A stretch of 64,000 bases of DNA from JAAYEA01 sp012689325 (GTDB taxonomy: Bacteria > Chloroflexota > Anaerolineae > JAAYEA01), in NCBI GenBank assembly GCA_036841525.1, contig DAITVZ010000004.1, forward strand, positions 62,001 through 126,000. Reading direction: 5' to 3'. Positions 52,678 through 62,084 of the stretch are shown here, one piece after another. The translations under genes were made by a program, and so were the position numbers. Each line of letters opens with the position of its first letter. Within the stretch, counting starts at the first letter, position 1. A model generated the notes under the pieces. That model searched no databases. It had not been told where the DNA came from and saw only the letters and a program-made list of their open reading frames with translations.

Positions 52678-53469
52678 TTGGGGCGCTATTGGCGGGTCTG
52701 GCGGGCCTTTGCGAAGAGCTGCCTGGAGAGGGAAGCCCAGTTCCGCGCCAGCCTGGCCGCAGGCTTGCTGCGCAGCGTGGTCTGGCTGGCCCTGGGGCTG
52801 ATCAACATCGAGATCCTCTTTTCCTACACCGACGCCATCGCGGGCTGGAGCCGGGGGCAGATGTGGCTGCTCTTGGGCATCGCCCGGCTGGGGGAGAGCG
52901 CGTTAAGCTTTGCCTTTCGCGGCAACATGGAGCGCATCTCATCCTATATCACCTATGGCGACATGGATTTCATCTTGCTCAAGCCGATCTCGTCCCAGTT
53001 CGCGGCCACGCTGCGCTACATCGACATCTATCAGGCCCCGCAGATGCTCATCAACCTGGGGCTGATCGGATACGCCTTTCGGCTGATGGGACGCTGGCCG
53101 TCGGCGGGCGGGCTGGCGACCTTTGCCGTGATGTTTCCCTGCGGTATCGCCATGCTCTATGCCCTCTGGACCGCCGTCTCGACTTGCACCTTCTGGCTTG
53201 TCCGGCAGGCGCCCAATATCGTCGAGATCTTGGACTCGCTCTACGGGGCAGCCCGATACCCCACGCGCGTCTTCCCCGAGTTCCTGCAGTTCATCCTGAC
53301 CTTTCTTGTGCCGCTGGCCTTCGTCACGGTCCTGCCGGCGCAAGCCCTTGCCCTGGGCATCAATCCTCTCTACCCGCTGGGCTCCCTCGCCTTTGCGGCG
53401 GCGAGCCTGTACCTTTCGCACCGCTTCTGGACCTTTGCCACGCGCTATTATACCAGCGCCAGCAGCTAG
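52678..53469 (+). CDS. ABC-2 permease, second subunit (DUF990-like)
   Basis: A 263-residue six-segment permease. It opens with GRYWRVWRAFAKSCLEREAQ; TYGDMDFILLKPISSQF is the conserved loop, parallel to the one in the preceding gene. TTG 52678 follows GGTGGGGGG and directly succeeds the previous stop; ATG 52657, 21 bp upstream in frame, is an alternative. With the two upstream genes it forms a complete heterodimeric exporter. Confidence 0.82.
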   Translation: MGRYWRVWRAFAKSCLEREAQFRASLAAGLLRSVVWLALGLINIEILFSYTDAIAGWSRGQMWLLLGIARLGESALSFAFRGNMERISSYITYGDMDFILLKPISSQFAATLRYIDIYQAPQMLINLGLIGYAFRLMGRWPSAGGLATFAVMFPCGIAMLYALWTAVSTCTFWLVRQAPNIVEILDSLYGAARYPTRVFPEFLQFILTFLVPLAFVTVLPAQALALGINPLYPLGSLAFAAASLYLSHRFWTFATRYYTSASS

Positions 53470-53492
53470 CAAACCGGCAGGCGAGCGCGGGT

Positions 53493-53521
53493 TTGCCTAA
53501 AATGCCCTATATCGTTATAAT
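53493..53521 (+). promoter_or_regulatory. Promoter for ppdK
   Basis: TTGCCT (53493-53498), 17 bp, TATAAT (53516-53521). The -35 overlaps the right arm of a GCAAACC/GGTTTGC stem that may end the ABC operon. Confidence 0.65.
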
Positions 53522-53537
53522 ACCCTTTTGGCAGCGC

Positions 53538-53602
53538 AAACGATCAATCACAATGATCGTTTCTCTCGATAGTCCAGACACCCAATGCCGGGGTAATCGG
53601 CA
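53538..53602 (+). promoter_or_regulatory. Two hairpins in the ppdK leader
   Basis: AAACGATCA-atcacaa-TGATCGTTT (53538-53562), a perfect 9-bp stem, and TGCCG-gggtaat-CGGCA (53586-53602), which ends about 8 nt before the GAGGAGGAAAGG ribosome site. They could control translation or RNA stability; they match no riboswitch class I recognise. Confidence 0.4.
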
Positions 53603-53623
53603 ATGACGAGGAGGAAAGGCCAG

Positions 53624-56413
53624 ATGGCAACCAAGTGGGTTTATATGTTCGAGGAAGGCGACCGCTCCATGCGCAACCTGTTGGGCGGCAAGGGCGCGGG
53701 GTTGGCCGAGATGACCAATGCGGGGCTGCCCGTGCCCCCGGGGTTCACCATCACCACCGAGGCGTGCAACGCCTATTTCGCGGCGGGCAAGAAATTCCCG
53801 GAAGGCATGTGGCAACAGGCCCTGGACGCGATGAAGACCGTCGAGGCCAAGACGGGCAAAAAGTTCGGCGATCCCAAAAACCCGCTGCTGGTCTCGGTCC
53901 GCTCGGGCTCGCGCGCCTCGATGCCTGGCATGATGGACACCGTGCTCAACGTCGGCCTGAACCCGGCGACGATGCAAGGCCTGGCCAAACTGACCGGCGA
54001 TGAGCGTTTCGCTTGGGATGCCTACCGTCGTTTCATCCAGATGTTCAGCAGCATCGTCAAAGAGATGGATCGCTCCAAGTTCGAGGAGATCCTGAACGCC
54101 TACAAGGCCAAGACCGCGGGCAAGAAGGACCTCGACCTCACCACCGACATGCTCAAGCAGATCGTGGGCGAGTTCAAGGCCCTCTACAAGAAAGAGATGG
54201 GCGAGGACTTTCCCGAAGACCCCTACCAGCAGATGGAAGAGGCCACCCGCGCCGTGTTCAACTCCTGGTTCGGCGCCCGCGCGGTCACCTATCGCAACCG
54301 CGAAAAGCTGCCGCATGATTGGGGCACCGCCGTCAATATCGTGACCATGGTCTTTGGCAACATGGGCAGCACCTCCGGCACCGGCGTGGCCTTCACCCGT
54401 AACCCCTCTACCGGCGAGCGCAAGCTGTGGGGTGAGTACCTGACCAACGCCCAGGGCGAGGACGTGGTGGCGGGCATCCGCACCCCCAGCGAGCTGCAGC
54501 ACCTGTCCGACGAGATGCCCGAGGTCTACCAGCAGTTCGTGCAGATCGCGCAGCGGCTGGAAAAGCACTATCGCGATATGCAGGATATGGAGTTCACCTT
54601 TGAGCGCGGCAAGCTGTGGATGCTGCAGACCCGCAACGGCAAGCGCACCGCCCGCGCCGCGGTCAAGGTGGCGATCGATATGGTGAACGAGGGCCTGATC
54701 ACCAAGGAAGAGGCCCTGGCACGCGTGGAGCCGGAGCAGGTGGACCAGTTGCTGCACCGCGCCTTCGACCCTGCGGCCATCAAGAAGGCCAAGGTGAACG
54801 GCGATTTCCTGGCGCAGGGCCTGAACGCTTCCCCCGGCGCGGCCACCGGCGCGGCGGTCTTTGACGCCGAGCTGGCCATGGAGATGGCCAAGACCAAGCC
54901 GGTGGTGCTGGTGCGCCCCGAGACCAGCCCGGAAGACATCCATGGCATGAGCGTCTCGCAAGGTATCCTCACCCAGCACGGCGGCATGACCTCGCACGCC
55001 GCGGTGGTGGCCCGTAGTTGGGGCATCCCCTGCGTGGCCGGGTGCGAATCGCTGAACATCAACCTGGTGAAGCGCACGCTCACCGTCAACGGCAAGGTGA
55101 TCAAGGAAGGCGACTTTATCTCGTTGGATGGCTCCACCGGCGAAGTGTTCGTGGGCAAGGTCCCGACCGTTGAGCCGGACCTGGAGCGCGATACCGACCT
55201 GGTGACGCTGCTCTCTTGGGCGGATGAGGTCCGCCGCCTCGGCATCTATACCAACGCCGACTATCCGCGCGACGCGATCACCGCCCGCAAGTTTGGCGCC
55301 CAGGGCATCGGCCTTTGCCGCACGGAGCACATGTTCTTTGAGGAAGAGCGCCGTCCCATCGTGCAGGCCATGATCCTGGCCTCCCAGGTGGCCGCGCCCA
55401 TCGAGCGCCGTTTGGCCAAGCTGCGCGGCCTGGCCGCCGCCGAGCCCGAGAACAAGAACCTGCAGCGCGAGCTGGCCGAGGCCGAAAAGGCAGCGGACGA
55501 GAATCCGATGGTGCAAGAATATCGCCAGAACCTGGCCGCCCTGCTCCCGATGCAGCGCAGCGATTTTGAGGGCATTTTCAAGGCGATGGACGGCCTGCCG
55601 GTGATCGTTCGTCTGATCGACCCGCCGATGCACGAGTTTCTGCCGCCGCGAGAGGAGCTGGTCGCCGACGTCGCGCGGCTGCGCGTTACCGGCGAGAACC
55701 CGCAAGAGCTGGAAGAGAAGGAACATGTCCTGCGCATCGTCAACGACATGTGGGAAGTGAACCCCATGCTCGGCCTCCGCGGCTGCCGCGTGGGCATCAT
55801 GTACCCTGGCATGACCGAGATGCAGGTGAGCGCCCTCTTCCAGGCCGCTTGCCGCCAGACCAAAAAGGGCGTCAAGGTGATCCCCGAGATCATGATCCCG
55901 CTGGTGGGCCACATCAATGAGCTGCAACTGGAGCGCACCAAGCTGGAAAAGATCGCCAAGCAGGTGATGGCCGAGGAGGGCGTCGAGCTGGAGTACAAGT
56001 TTGGCACCATGATCGAGGTTCCGCGCGCGGCCCTGACCGCCGACGAGATCGCCAAGCATGCCCAGTTCTTCTCCTTCGGCACCAACGACCTGACGCAGAT
56101 GACCTTTGGCATCTCGCGTGACGACGCCGAGGGCAAGTTCCTACTGTACTACAAGGACGAAAAGATCCTGCCCGATAACCCCTTCCAGGTCCTGGACCAG
56201 GGCGGCGTGGGCAAGCTGGTGCAGATGGCCGTCCAGCTGGGCCGCCAGACCCGGCCCGATATCGAGATTGGCATCTGCGGCGAGCATGGCGGCGAGCCCA
56301 GCTCGATCAAGTTCTGCCACCGCACCGGGCTCAAGTATGTGAGCTGCAGCCCGTACCGCGTTGCCGGCGCTCGCCTGGCCGCGGCGCAGGCCGTGTTGGA
56401 AGAGAAAAAGTAA
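53624..56413 (+). CDS. ppdK: Pyruvate, phosphate dikinase
   Basis: Interconverts pyruvate + ATP + Pi with PEP + AMP + PPi. The 929 residues include the ATP-grasp part (GGKGAGLAEMTNAGLPVPPG, then SVRSGSRASMPGMMDTVLNVG), the phospho-His domain (LTQHGGMTSHAAVVARSWG), and the PEP/pyruvate barrel (IGLCRTEHMFFEEERRP, GTMIEVPRAALTADEIA, FSFGTNDLTQM and ICGEHGGEPSS). About 40 residues longer than usual: a helical insert (about residues 590-635, KLRGLAAAEPENKNLQREL...) lies in the barrel before LLPMQRSDFEGIF. GGAGGAAAGG precedes ATG 53624. Confidence 0.96.
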   Translation: MATKWVYMFEEGDRSMRNLLGGKGAGLAEMTNAGLPVPPGFTITTEACNAYFAAGKKFPEGMWQQALDAMKTVEAKTGKKFGDPKNPLLVSVRSGSRASMPGMMDTVLNVGLNPATMQGLAKLTGDERFAWDAYRRFIQMFSSIVKEMDRSKFEEILNAYKAKTAGKKDLDLTTDMLKQIVGEFKALYKKEMGEDFPEDPYQQMEEATRAVFNSWFGARAVTYRNREKLPHDWGTAVNIVTMVFGNMGSTSGTGVAFTRNPSTGERKLWGEYLTNAQGEDVVAGIRTPSELQHLSDEMPEVYQQFVQIAQRLEKHYRDMQDMEFTFERGKLWMLQTRNGKRTARAAVKVAIDMVNEGLITKEEALARVEPEQVDQLLHRAFDPAAIKKAKVNGDFLAQGLNASPGAATGAAVFDAELAMEMAKTKPVVLVRPETSPEDIHGMSVSQGILTQHGGMTSHAAVVARSWGIPCVAGCESLNINLVKRTLTVNGKVIKEGDFISLDGSTGEVFVGKVPTVEPDLERDTDLVTLLSWADEVRRLGIYTNADYPRDAITARKFGAQGIGLCRTEHMFFEEERRPIVQAMILASQVAAPIERRLAKLRGLAAAEPENKNLQRELAEAEKAADENPMVQEYRQNLAALLPMQRSDFEGIFKAMDGLPVIVRLIDPPMHEFLPPREELVADVARLRVTGENPQELEEKEHVLRIVNDMWEVNPMLGLRGCRVGIMYPGMTEMQVSALFQAACRQTKKGVKVIPEIMIPLVGHINELQLERTKLEKIAKQVMAEEGVELEYKFGTMIEVPRAALTADEIAKHAQFFSFGTNDLTQMTFGISRDDAEGKFLLYYKDEKILPDNPFQVLDQGGVGKLVQMAVQLGRQTRPDIEIGICGEHGGEPSSIKFCHRTGLKYVSCSPYRVAGARLAAAQAVLEEKK

Positions 56414-56443
56414 CTCGCCGGATTGCGGCGACGCATCGACACG

Positions 56444-56482
56444 AGGGGCAGCTTGCGGCATCTCCTGTCGCAAGCTGCCCCT
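56444..56482 (+). terminator. Terminator hairpin after ppdK
   Basis: AGGGGCAGCTTGCG (56444-56457) pairs with CGCAAGCTGCCCCT (56469-56482), a perfect 14-bp stem, but followed only by TGACTATA, so it may be a processing or stabilising stem. Confidence 0.6.
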
Positions 56483-56514
56483 TGACTATACCGAGGCTGG
56501 TGGGATGAACCGCG

Positions 56515-59500
56515 ATGGTTGACCCCAGACGGGGCGGGCTGCCCCTTCTGCTGCGGTGCTGGTTGCTGGCCGCCTTGCTGGTGGCGGGCGGCATGTCCTG
56601 GCGCTGGACGGCCAGGGCCTCTGCCCCCGCGCCCGGCGCCGCCGCGGTGACCCTGAGCAAGAGCGTGCAACCGGCCCAAGCCAACGCTGGCGCGCGGGTC
56701 ACCTATACCATCTCGGCCATCAACGCCGGCGCCGAGGCGGCCCGCGACCTGCGCCTCACCGATACGCTGCCGGCGGGCTTTCGCTACGTCAAGGGCACGA
56801 GCCGCGTCTACCTCAACGGCGCGCTGATCTCGGCCAGCGACCCCGCCAGCAGCGGCCAGTCGCTGACCTGGGGGCCGCTCACTCTCCCCGGAGCCCGACA
56901 GGGCAGCTATTACGGCATGCACACCTTTTTGCAGGACCGCTGCCAGTCGGACCAGATCACCCACCAGTTGGACCGCACCCGCGAGCTGATGGGCCCCGGC
57001 GCCTACGTCAAGCAACTCTTTTACTGGATCACGCCCCAAACGTCCGGCCCGCAATCGTGTTGGGTGGATTTCGTCAACGCCGCCTATGACCGCGACCTCA
57101 TCCCGGTGGTGCGCTTGCAGGGGGTCCATGGCGGGCCTTATTGGCTCAAGCCCGAGCCGGACGCCCCAGGCGACTATACCACCATCGCCCAGGCCTACCG
57201 GCGCGTGGTGCAGGGGCTCCCCCGCCGCGATGATCGGCCGCTCTATGTGGAGATCTGGAACGAGCCCAACCTCAACATCGAATGGAGCGGCGCGGCCAAC
57301 CCCGTCGAGTACGGCCACTTTATGGTGGACGTGGCCGCGGCGATCCGCTCCATCGGCGACCCGCGCATCCGCATCCTCAATGGCGCCCTATCTCCGGGCG
57401 GGAACTATTATTATCTCTCGTACCTGGACGCCATGGCCACGGTCCCCGGCGCGCTGCAATCGTTCGATGTCTGGGCCTCTCACCCCTATCCTGGCAATCA
57501 CCCGCCCGAGTACAACATCCACGACGGCTCGGCGTCCTATAAAGACGCCACCATCGATAGCTACCTCCTGGAGCTGGAGCGACTGGCCGCCCACGGACGG
57601 TCTGGTGTCCAAGTGCTGCTCACCGAGACCGGCTATGCGCTGGGGCAGAACACCTTTGTCTTTGAGGGCTATCCCGAGATGAACGAAGGGAACCGCGCCG
57701 ACTATATCTCGCGGGCCTTTCGCGATTACTGGCGCTATTGGCCCGAGATACTGGGCGTGTGTCCCTACGAGCTGGTGGACCCCAGCGGCGATTGGTGGGT
57801 GTGGGATTGGATCTATCCCAATGGCGAGCACCATTGGCAATACGACTCGGTGCGCGACCTGGCCAAGGATACGCCCGTCGTGCCCAGCCAGCTCAGGATC
57901 GTGTTCGCGGCGCAGGCGGCCGGGGTGGGGGGCACCTATTATAACCAGGTGAGCGCCACGGCTAGCAATGCCGCCATCCCAGGCCTGCTGGAGGCGGCGC
58001 CGGTGCGCGTGGCCCCGCCGACGCCGACCCGGACCCCCACCCGCACGCCGACGGCCATCGGCACGCCGCCGACGCCCACCCCCACGCTCCCCTGCGTCGA
58101 GCAGGTGGAGAACGGCGGCTTCGAGCTGGCGGCGGGCTGGCAGCTCAGCCGCGCGGCCTATTCCGTCGAGCAGGCCCAGGAGGGCGGCCAGGGCCTGCGC
58201 CTGGGCATCGTGGATGGGGCCAATGCCGCTATCTATTCCTCCGCCTGGCAGTCGCTCTGGATCCCCGCCGAGGCGGAGCGGGCGAGCCTGGGCTTTTGGA
58301 TCTACCCGCGCTCCGATGATTTGGCCGACGACCTGCAGATCGCGCGGCTCTATGACGCCAACTGGGGCGCGCTGCGCAGCCTGGTGCGCGAGATCACCGA
58401 TGCCCAAGCCTGGCAATACCGCGAGTTCGACCTGCTGCCCTATCGCGGGCAAGAGGTCCGGCTGTATTTCGGCGTGATCAACGATGGGCAGGGCGGCACT
58501 ACATCCATGTATGTGGACGGCGTCTCGCTGCGGACCTGCGGCCTGGGGCAGACCTCGCCCACGCCCACAGCGACGCGCTCCAGCACGCCCACGCCCACCG
58601 AGACGGCCACCCTGACCCCCTCGCCGACGCCCACCGGGGTGATGACCGCCACGCCGAGCATGACGCCGACGGTGACGCCCACGCCGATCTGCGTCGAACT
58701 GGCAAGCAACCGCGGCTTTGAAGAGACCGCGGATTGGGTGTTCCCCGATGACGCCTATCCGGCGCGCTATAGCACGGCGCTGGCCCACGGGGAAGCGCGG
58801 TCGCTGCTCCTGGGCATCGTGGACGAGCCCAACCAGATGAGCTATTCGCAGTCCTGGCAATGGGTGCCGCTGCCCATCCAGGCGCAGCAGATCACCCTCT
58901 CCTTCTGGTATTACCCCCTCTCGGCGGATGCGCAGGGCGACCGCCAGTACGCCCAGGTGCTCGATACGGGGGGCGGGCCTCTGGAGAGCGTGATGTGGGT
59001 GGGGGCGGATGATCGGCAGTGGCTCCGTCGCGAGTATGCCCTGGATGGCTATCGCGGGCAGGCGGTCAGGCTCCATTTCGGCGTCTATAACGACGGGGAG
59101 GGCGGCGTCACGGCCATGTATGTGGACGACGTCTCGGTGCGGGCCTGCTGGGGGCTGGGGCTGGCCACGCCTACGCCCGAGCCCACGCTGACCGCCACCC
59201 CCACGGCGACGCCGCAGCGCCGGTACCTGCCGCTGATCCTGCGCGACTATCTGAACATGGTGGCCGCCGCAGGCGAGGCCAGCCCGGAGCGGGCCTGGAC
59301 ATCCGGCGCGCGCGCCGTCGTGGATGCCCGCGCCGGGCGCGTGTACGTGGCGGCGCAGGGCGAGCTGGCGACGCTGGACCTGCAAGACGGCGCCGTGATC
59401 GCCGTCAGCGCCTCGGAGGCCCATGTGCACGGCTTGGCCGTGGATCCGGCGACGGGGCTGCTCTACCTCTCCGACCGCGCGCGCGGCCGGGTCGCTATCT

Positions 59501-60147
59501 GGGACGGGGAGCGGGTCGTCGGCGAGATCGTGGGGCTGGACGCCCCGGCGGGCCTGGCGCTGGTGGACGGGCGGCTCTATATCGCCGATACGGGGCGCCA
59601 CGAGCTGGCGGTATGGGACGTCGGCCAGGGGCGATGGGCGGGGCGGATCGCCGTCGGCCAGGCGCCCTACGCCGTCGCCTATAGCGCCATGGCCGAGCGG
59701 CTGGTCGTCGCCAACGCTGGCGATGGCACCCTGACCCTCCTTTCGCCATTTGACAGCGGGTACCAAAGTGTAGTATCCTTGGGCGGGCTGGGGTTCCCTC
59801 TGGAGCTCGCGGTGGACGAGCGCGGCGGCCGCTGCTACGTGGCCTATGCGCTCTCGGCCAAATATGGGGCCATCGCCGCGGTGGACCTCGCCACCGGCCG
59901 CGTCCAGGACATCCGCCAGGGGGATGCCGGATGGCCCCTGATCGGGGTGCGCGGCCTGGCGTGGGATGCCGAGGCGCAGGGGCTCTACGTGCTGGACGTG
60001 GGCGGCGTGCGCCGTTTGGACATCGAGGAAGGCGGCGAGCCGGCCAGGGTGGAGCGAGCGGCGCCGGTTCGGGGGATCCTGGCCGATCCGGCAGCGAACC
60101 GGGCCTATGCGGTTGAGGTACAGTGGCGATTGAGTGGGTTGGATTAG
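56515..60147 (+). CDS. Secreted multidomain glycosidase: glycoside hydrolase nested in a DUF11 domain, two CBM-like domains, beta-propeller
   Basis: A 1210-residue protein. N-terminal signal or anchor (about 10-30). A DUF11 domain begins at residue 45 (LSKSVQPAQANAG, TDTLPAG), is interrupted near 126, and resumes near 459 (QLRIVFAAQAAG, TYYNQVSAT). The insert is a TIM-barrel glycosidase with probable acid/base E250 (EIWNEPN) and nucleophile E371 (LLTETGYALG). Then come Thr/Pro linkers alternating with two related beta-sandwich domains (about 525-675 and 725-880) ending in MYVDGVSLRTC and MYVDDVSVRAC. A RRYLPLILR motif (about 902) and a C-terminal six-bladed-like beta-propeller (920-1210) complete it. 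Substrate unknown, a polysaccharide by inference. Confidence 0.82.
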   Translation: MVDPRRGGLPLLLRCWLLAALLVAGGMSWRWTARASAPAPGAAAVTLSKSVQPAQANAGARVTYTISAINAGAEAARDLRLTDTLPAGFRYVKGTSRVYLNGALISASDPASSGQSLTWGPLTLPGARQGSYYGMHTFLQDRCQSDQITHQLDRTRELMGPGAYVKQLFYWITPQTSGPQSCWVDFVNAAYDRDLIPVVRLQGVHGGPYWLKPEPDAPGDYTTIAQAYRRVVQGLPRRDDRPLYVEIWNEPNLNIEWSGAANPVEYGHFMVDVAAAIRSIGDPRIRILNGALSPGGNYYYLSYLDAMATVPGALQSFDVWASHPYPGNHPPEYNIHDGSASYKDATIDSYLLELERLAAHGRSGVQVLLTETGYALGQNTFVFEGYPEMNEGNRADYISRAFRDYWRYWPEILGVCPYELVDPSGDWWVWDWIYPNGEHHWQYDSVRDLAKDTPVVPSQLRIVFAAQAAGVGGTYYNQVSATASNAAIPGLLEAAPVRVAPPTPTRTPTRTPTAIGTPPTPTPTLPCVEQVENGGFELAAGWQLSRAAYSVEQAQEGGQGLRLGIVDGANAAIYSSAWQSLWIPAEAERASLGFWIYPRSDDLADDLQIARLYDANWGALRSLVREITDAQAWQYREFDLLPYRGQEVRLYFGVINDGQGGTTSMYVDGVSLRTCGLGQTSPTPTATRSSTPTPTETATLTPSPTPTGVMTATPSMTPTVTPTPICVELASNRGFEETADWVFPDDAYPARYSTALAHGEARSLLLGIVDEPNQMSYSQSWQWVPLPIQAQQITLSFWYYPLSADAQGDRQYAQVLDTGGGPLESVMWVGADDRQWLRREYALDGYRGQAVRLHFGVYNDGEGGVTAMYVDDVSVRACWGLGLATPTPEPTLTATPTATPQRRYLPLILRDYLNMVAAAGEASPERAWTSGARAVVDARAGRVYVAAQGELATLDLQDGAVIAVSASEAHVHGLAVDPATGLLYLSDRARGRVAIWDGERVVGEIVGLDAPAGLALVDGRLYIADTGRHELAVWDVGQGRWAGRIAVGQAPYAVAYSAMAERLVVANAGDGTLTLLSPFDSGYQSVVSLGGLGFPLELAVDERGGRCYVAYALSAKYGAIAAVDLATGRVQDIRQGDAGWPLIGVRGLAWDAEAQGLYVLDVGGVRRLDIEEGGEPARVERAAPVRGILADPAANRAYAVEVQWRLSGLD

Positions 60148-60172
60148 CGCGTGCTGACGAGAACAAGGGATC

Positions 60173-62077
60173 ATGAGCGTCGTTGACGAGATCAAAGACC
60201 GCCTGGACATCATCGAGTTCATCGGTCAATACGTCCCTCTGAAAAAGGCCGGGCGCAACTATAAGGGCCTGTGTCCCTTTCACAGCGAAAAGACCCCTTC
60301 TTTTATCGTCTTTCCCGACTCGAAGACCTGGCATTGCTTCGGGGCTTGTGGCATCGGCGGCGATATCCTCACCTTTGTCATGCGCCGGGAGAACCTGGAG
60401 TTCCGAGAGGCGCTGGAGGAGCTGGCGCGGCGCGCGGGCATCTCGCTCAGGCCCCAGACCCCCCAGGAGGCCACCGCCCACAAGGCCATGACGCTGCTGG
60501 CCGAGATCAACGATGCGGCGGCGGCGCAATTCAACCATTGGCTGACCCAATCGAACGCTGGCGCGCAGGCCCGCCGCTACCTGGAAAAGCGAGGCCTCAA
60601 CCAGGAGAGCTGGGGCGCCTTCCAGTTGGGCTATGCCCCCGACGAGTGGCACGCCCTGGAGCAAGCCCTGACGGCCAAGGGGTATCGCATCCCCGATATC
60701 ATTTCCGCGGGGCTGCTGAGCGAGCGCGAAGATGGGGGCCACCATGACCGTTTCCGCGGCCGGCTGACCTTTCCCATCCGCGATATCCGCGGGCAGGTGG
60801 TGGGCTTTGGCGGGCGAGTGCTGGATGATGCGCTGCCCAAGTACCTGAACTCGCCCCAAACGCCGCTATTTGACAAGAGCAGCATTTTGTATGGAATAGA
60901 CCTAGCAAAAGATGCGATCCGCGAGCAAGGCCTGGCCGTGATCGTGGAAGGGTACATGGACGTGCTCATGGCGCATCAGCACGGCATCCGCAACGTCGTG
61001 GCCTCCATGGGCACCGCCCTGACGGAACCGCAGCTCAAGATCCTGAAGCGCTTGACCAAAAAGATCGCCCTGGCGCTGGATTCGGATGCTGCGGGAGACC
61101 GGGGCACCCTGCGCGGCCTGGAGACGGCCAAGCAGGTTTTAGACTATCAGGCGGTCCCCGTGCCCACCAGCAGGGGCTTGGTCGATTACGAGGCCCGCCT
61201 GGATACCGAGATCAAGATCATCACCTTGCCGACCGGCCTCGACCCCGATGAGATCATCCGCAGCGACGCCGCCGAGTGGGCCAGGCTGGTCGAGTCGTCG
61301 CTGCCGGTGGTGGATTACTATTTCCAGGCCCTGACCCGCGATCTTGATCTGAGTTCATCCCAAGGCAAGGCGGAAGCGGTTCATCGCCTCGTTCCGGTCA
61401 TCACCGAAAGCGGCGGCGCCATCGAGCAGGCCCATTATGTGCAAAAGCTGGCGCGCCTGGTCAAAATGGACGAGCGCGCGCTGGAAAAAGAGCTGGGCAG
61501 AACCCCCCGTCTGCGGGTGACCAAGCCGGCCAGGAAAGAGGGACGCTTTTCCGGCTTCCCCGGCATGGCGATCGGGGTGGAAAAGTATTGCATCTTTGTG
61601 CTGCTGCAGAACCCCAAGCTGCTAGGGGTGATGGACGGCGTGCTGGAGCGAGCGAACCTGGCCCCTTTGGGCGCGGAGGATTTCCAGGATGCCTGGCATC
61701 GCGAGCTTTTGGCCCGCCTGCAGAGCCTGGGGCCGGATGAGGAGTTGCTCGACCTGGACAGCGTGGAAGCTGGCTCGGCTTTGGACACGCTGCGGGCCGA
61801 GTTTTCCAGTTTCCTGCAATACACGGCCTCTTTGCCGGAGGCTGATCTCACCCTGGCGGCCAGCCGTTGCGCGCTGCAACTGCGCAAGGCCCATCTGGAG
61901 CATCGCTTGTTGGAGCTGCGCTACCTGAACGAGGAGGCGCAGCGCGATCAGGTCGCCGAAGATCGGCAGCGCTGGATGGCGCTGGTGATGCAATACACCC
62001 GAGACAAGGGACGTCTCGATGAGGCCTTGAGCAAGGTCACCGTCCTGGGCTACAGGGCGGAAACCCCAGCGGTATAG
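60173..62077 (+). CDS. dnaG: DNA primase
   Basis: Makes RNA primers for replication. The 634 residues contain the N-terminal zinc-binding domain (CPFHSEKTPSFIVFPDSKTW with CFGACGIGGD), the RNA-polymerase core with GFGGRVLDD, the toprim motifs VIVEGYMDVLMAHQ and LALDSDAAGDRGT, and a helicase-binding C-terminus. It is followed after 7 bp by rpoD, the classical macromolecular-synthesis order (without rpsU). Confidence 0.97.
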   Translation: MSVVDEIKDRLDIIEFIGQYVPLKKAGRNYKGLCPFHSEKTPSFIVFPDSKTWHCFGACGIGGDILTFVMRRENLEFREALEELARRAGISLRPQTPQEATAHKAMTLLAEINDAAAAQFNHWLTQSNAGAQARRYLEKRGLNQESWGAFQLGYAPDEWHALEQALTAKGYRIPDIISAGLLSEREDGGHHDRFRGRLTFPIRDIRGQVVGFGGRVLDDALPKYLNSPQTPLFDKSSILYGIDLAKDAIREQGLAVIVEGYMDVLMAHQHGIRNVVASMGTALTEPQLKILKRLTKKIALALDSDAAGDRGTLRGLETAKQVLDYQAVPVPTSRGLVDYEARLDTEIKIITLPTGLDPDEIIRSDAAEWARLVESSLPVVDYYFQALTRDLDLSSSQGKAEAVHRLVPVITESGGAIEQAHYVQKLARLVKMDERALEKELGRTPRLRVTKPARKEGRFSGFPGMAIGVEKYCIFVLLQNPKLLGVMDGVLERANLAPLGAEDFQDAWHRELLARLQSLGPDEELLDLDSVEAGSALDTLRAEFSSFLQYTASLPEADLTLAASRCALQLRKAHLEHRLLELRYLNEEAQRDQVAEDRQRWMALVMQYTRDKGRLDEALSKVTVLGYRAETPAV

Positions 62078-62084
62078 GGGAAGT

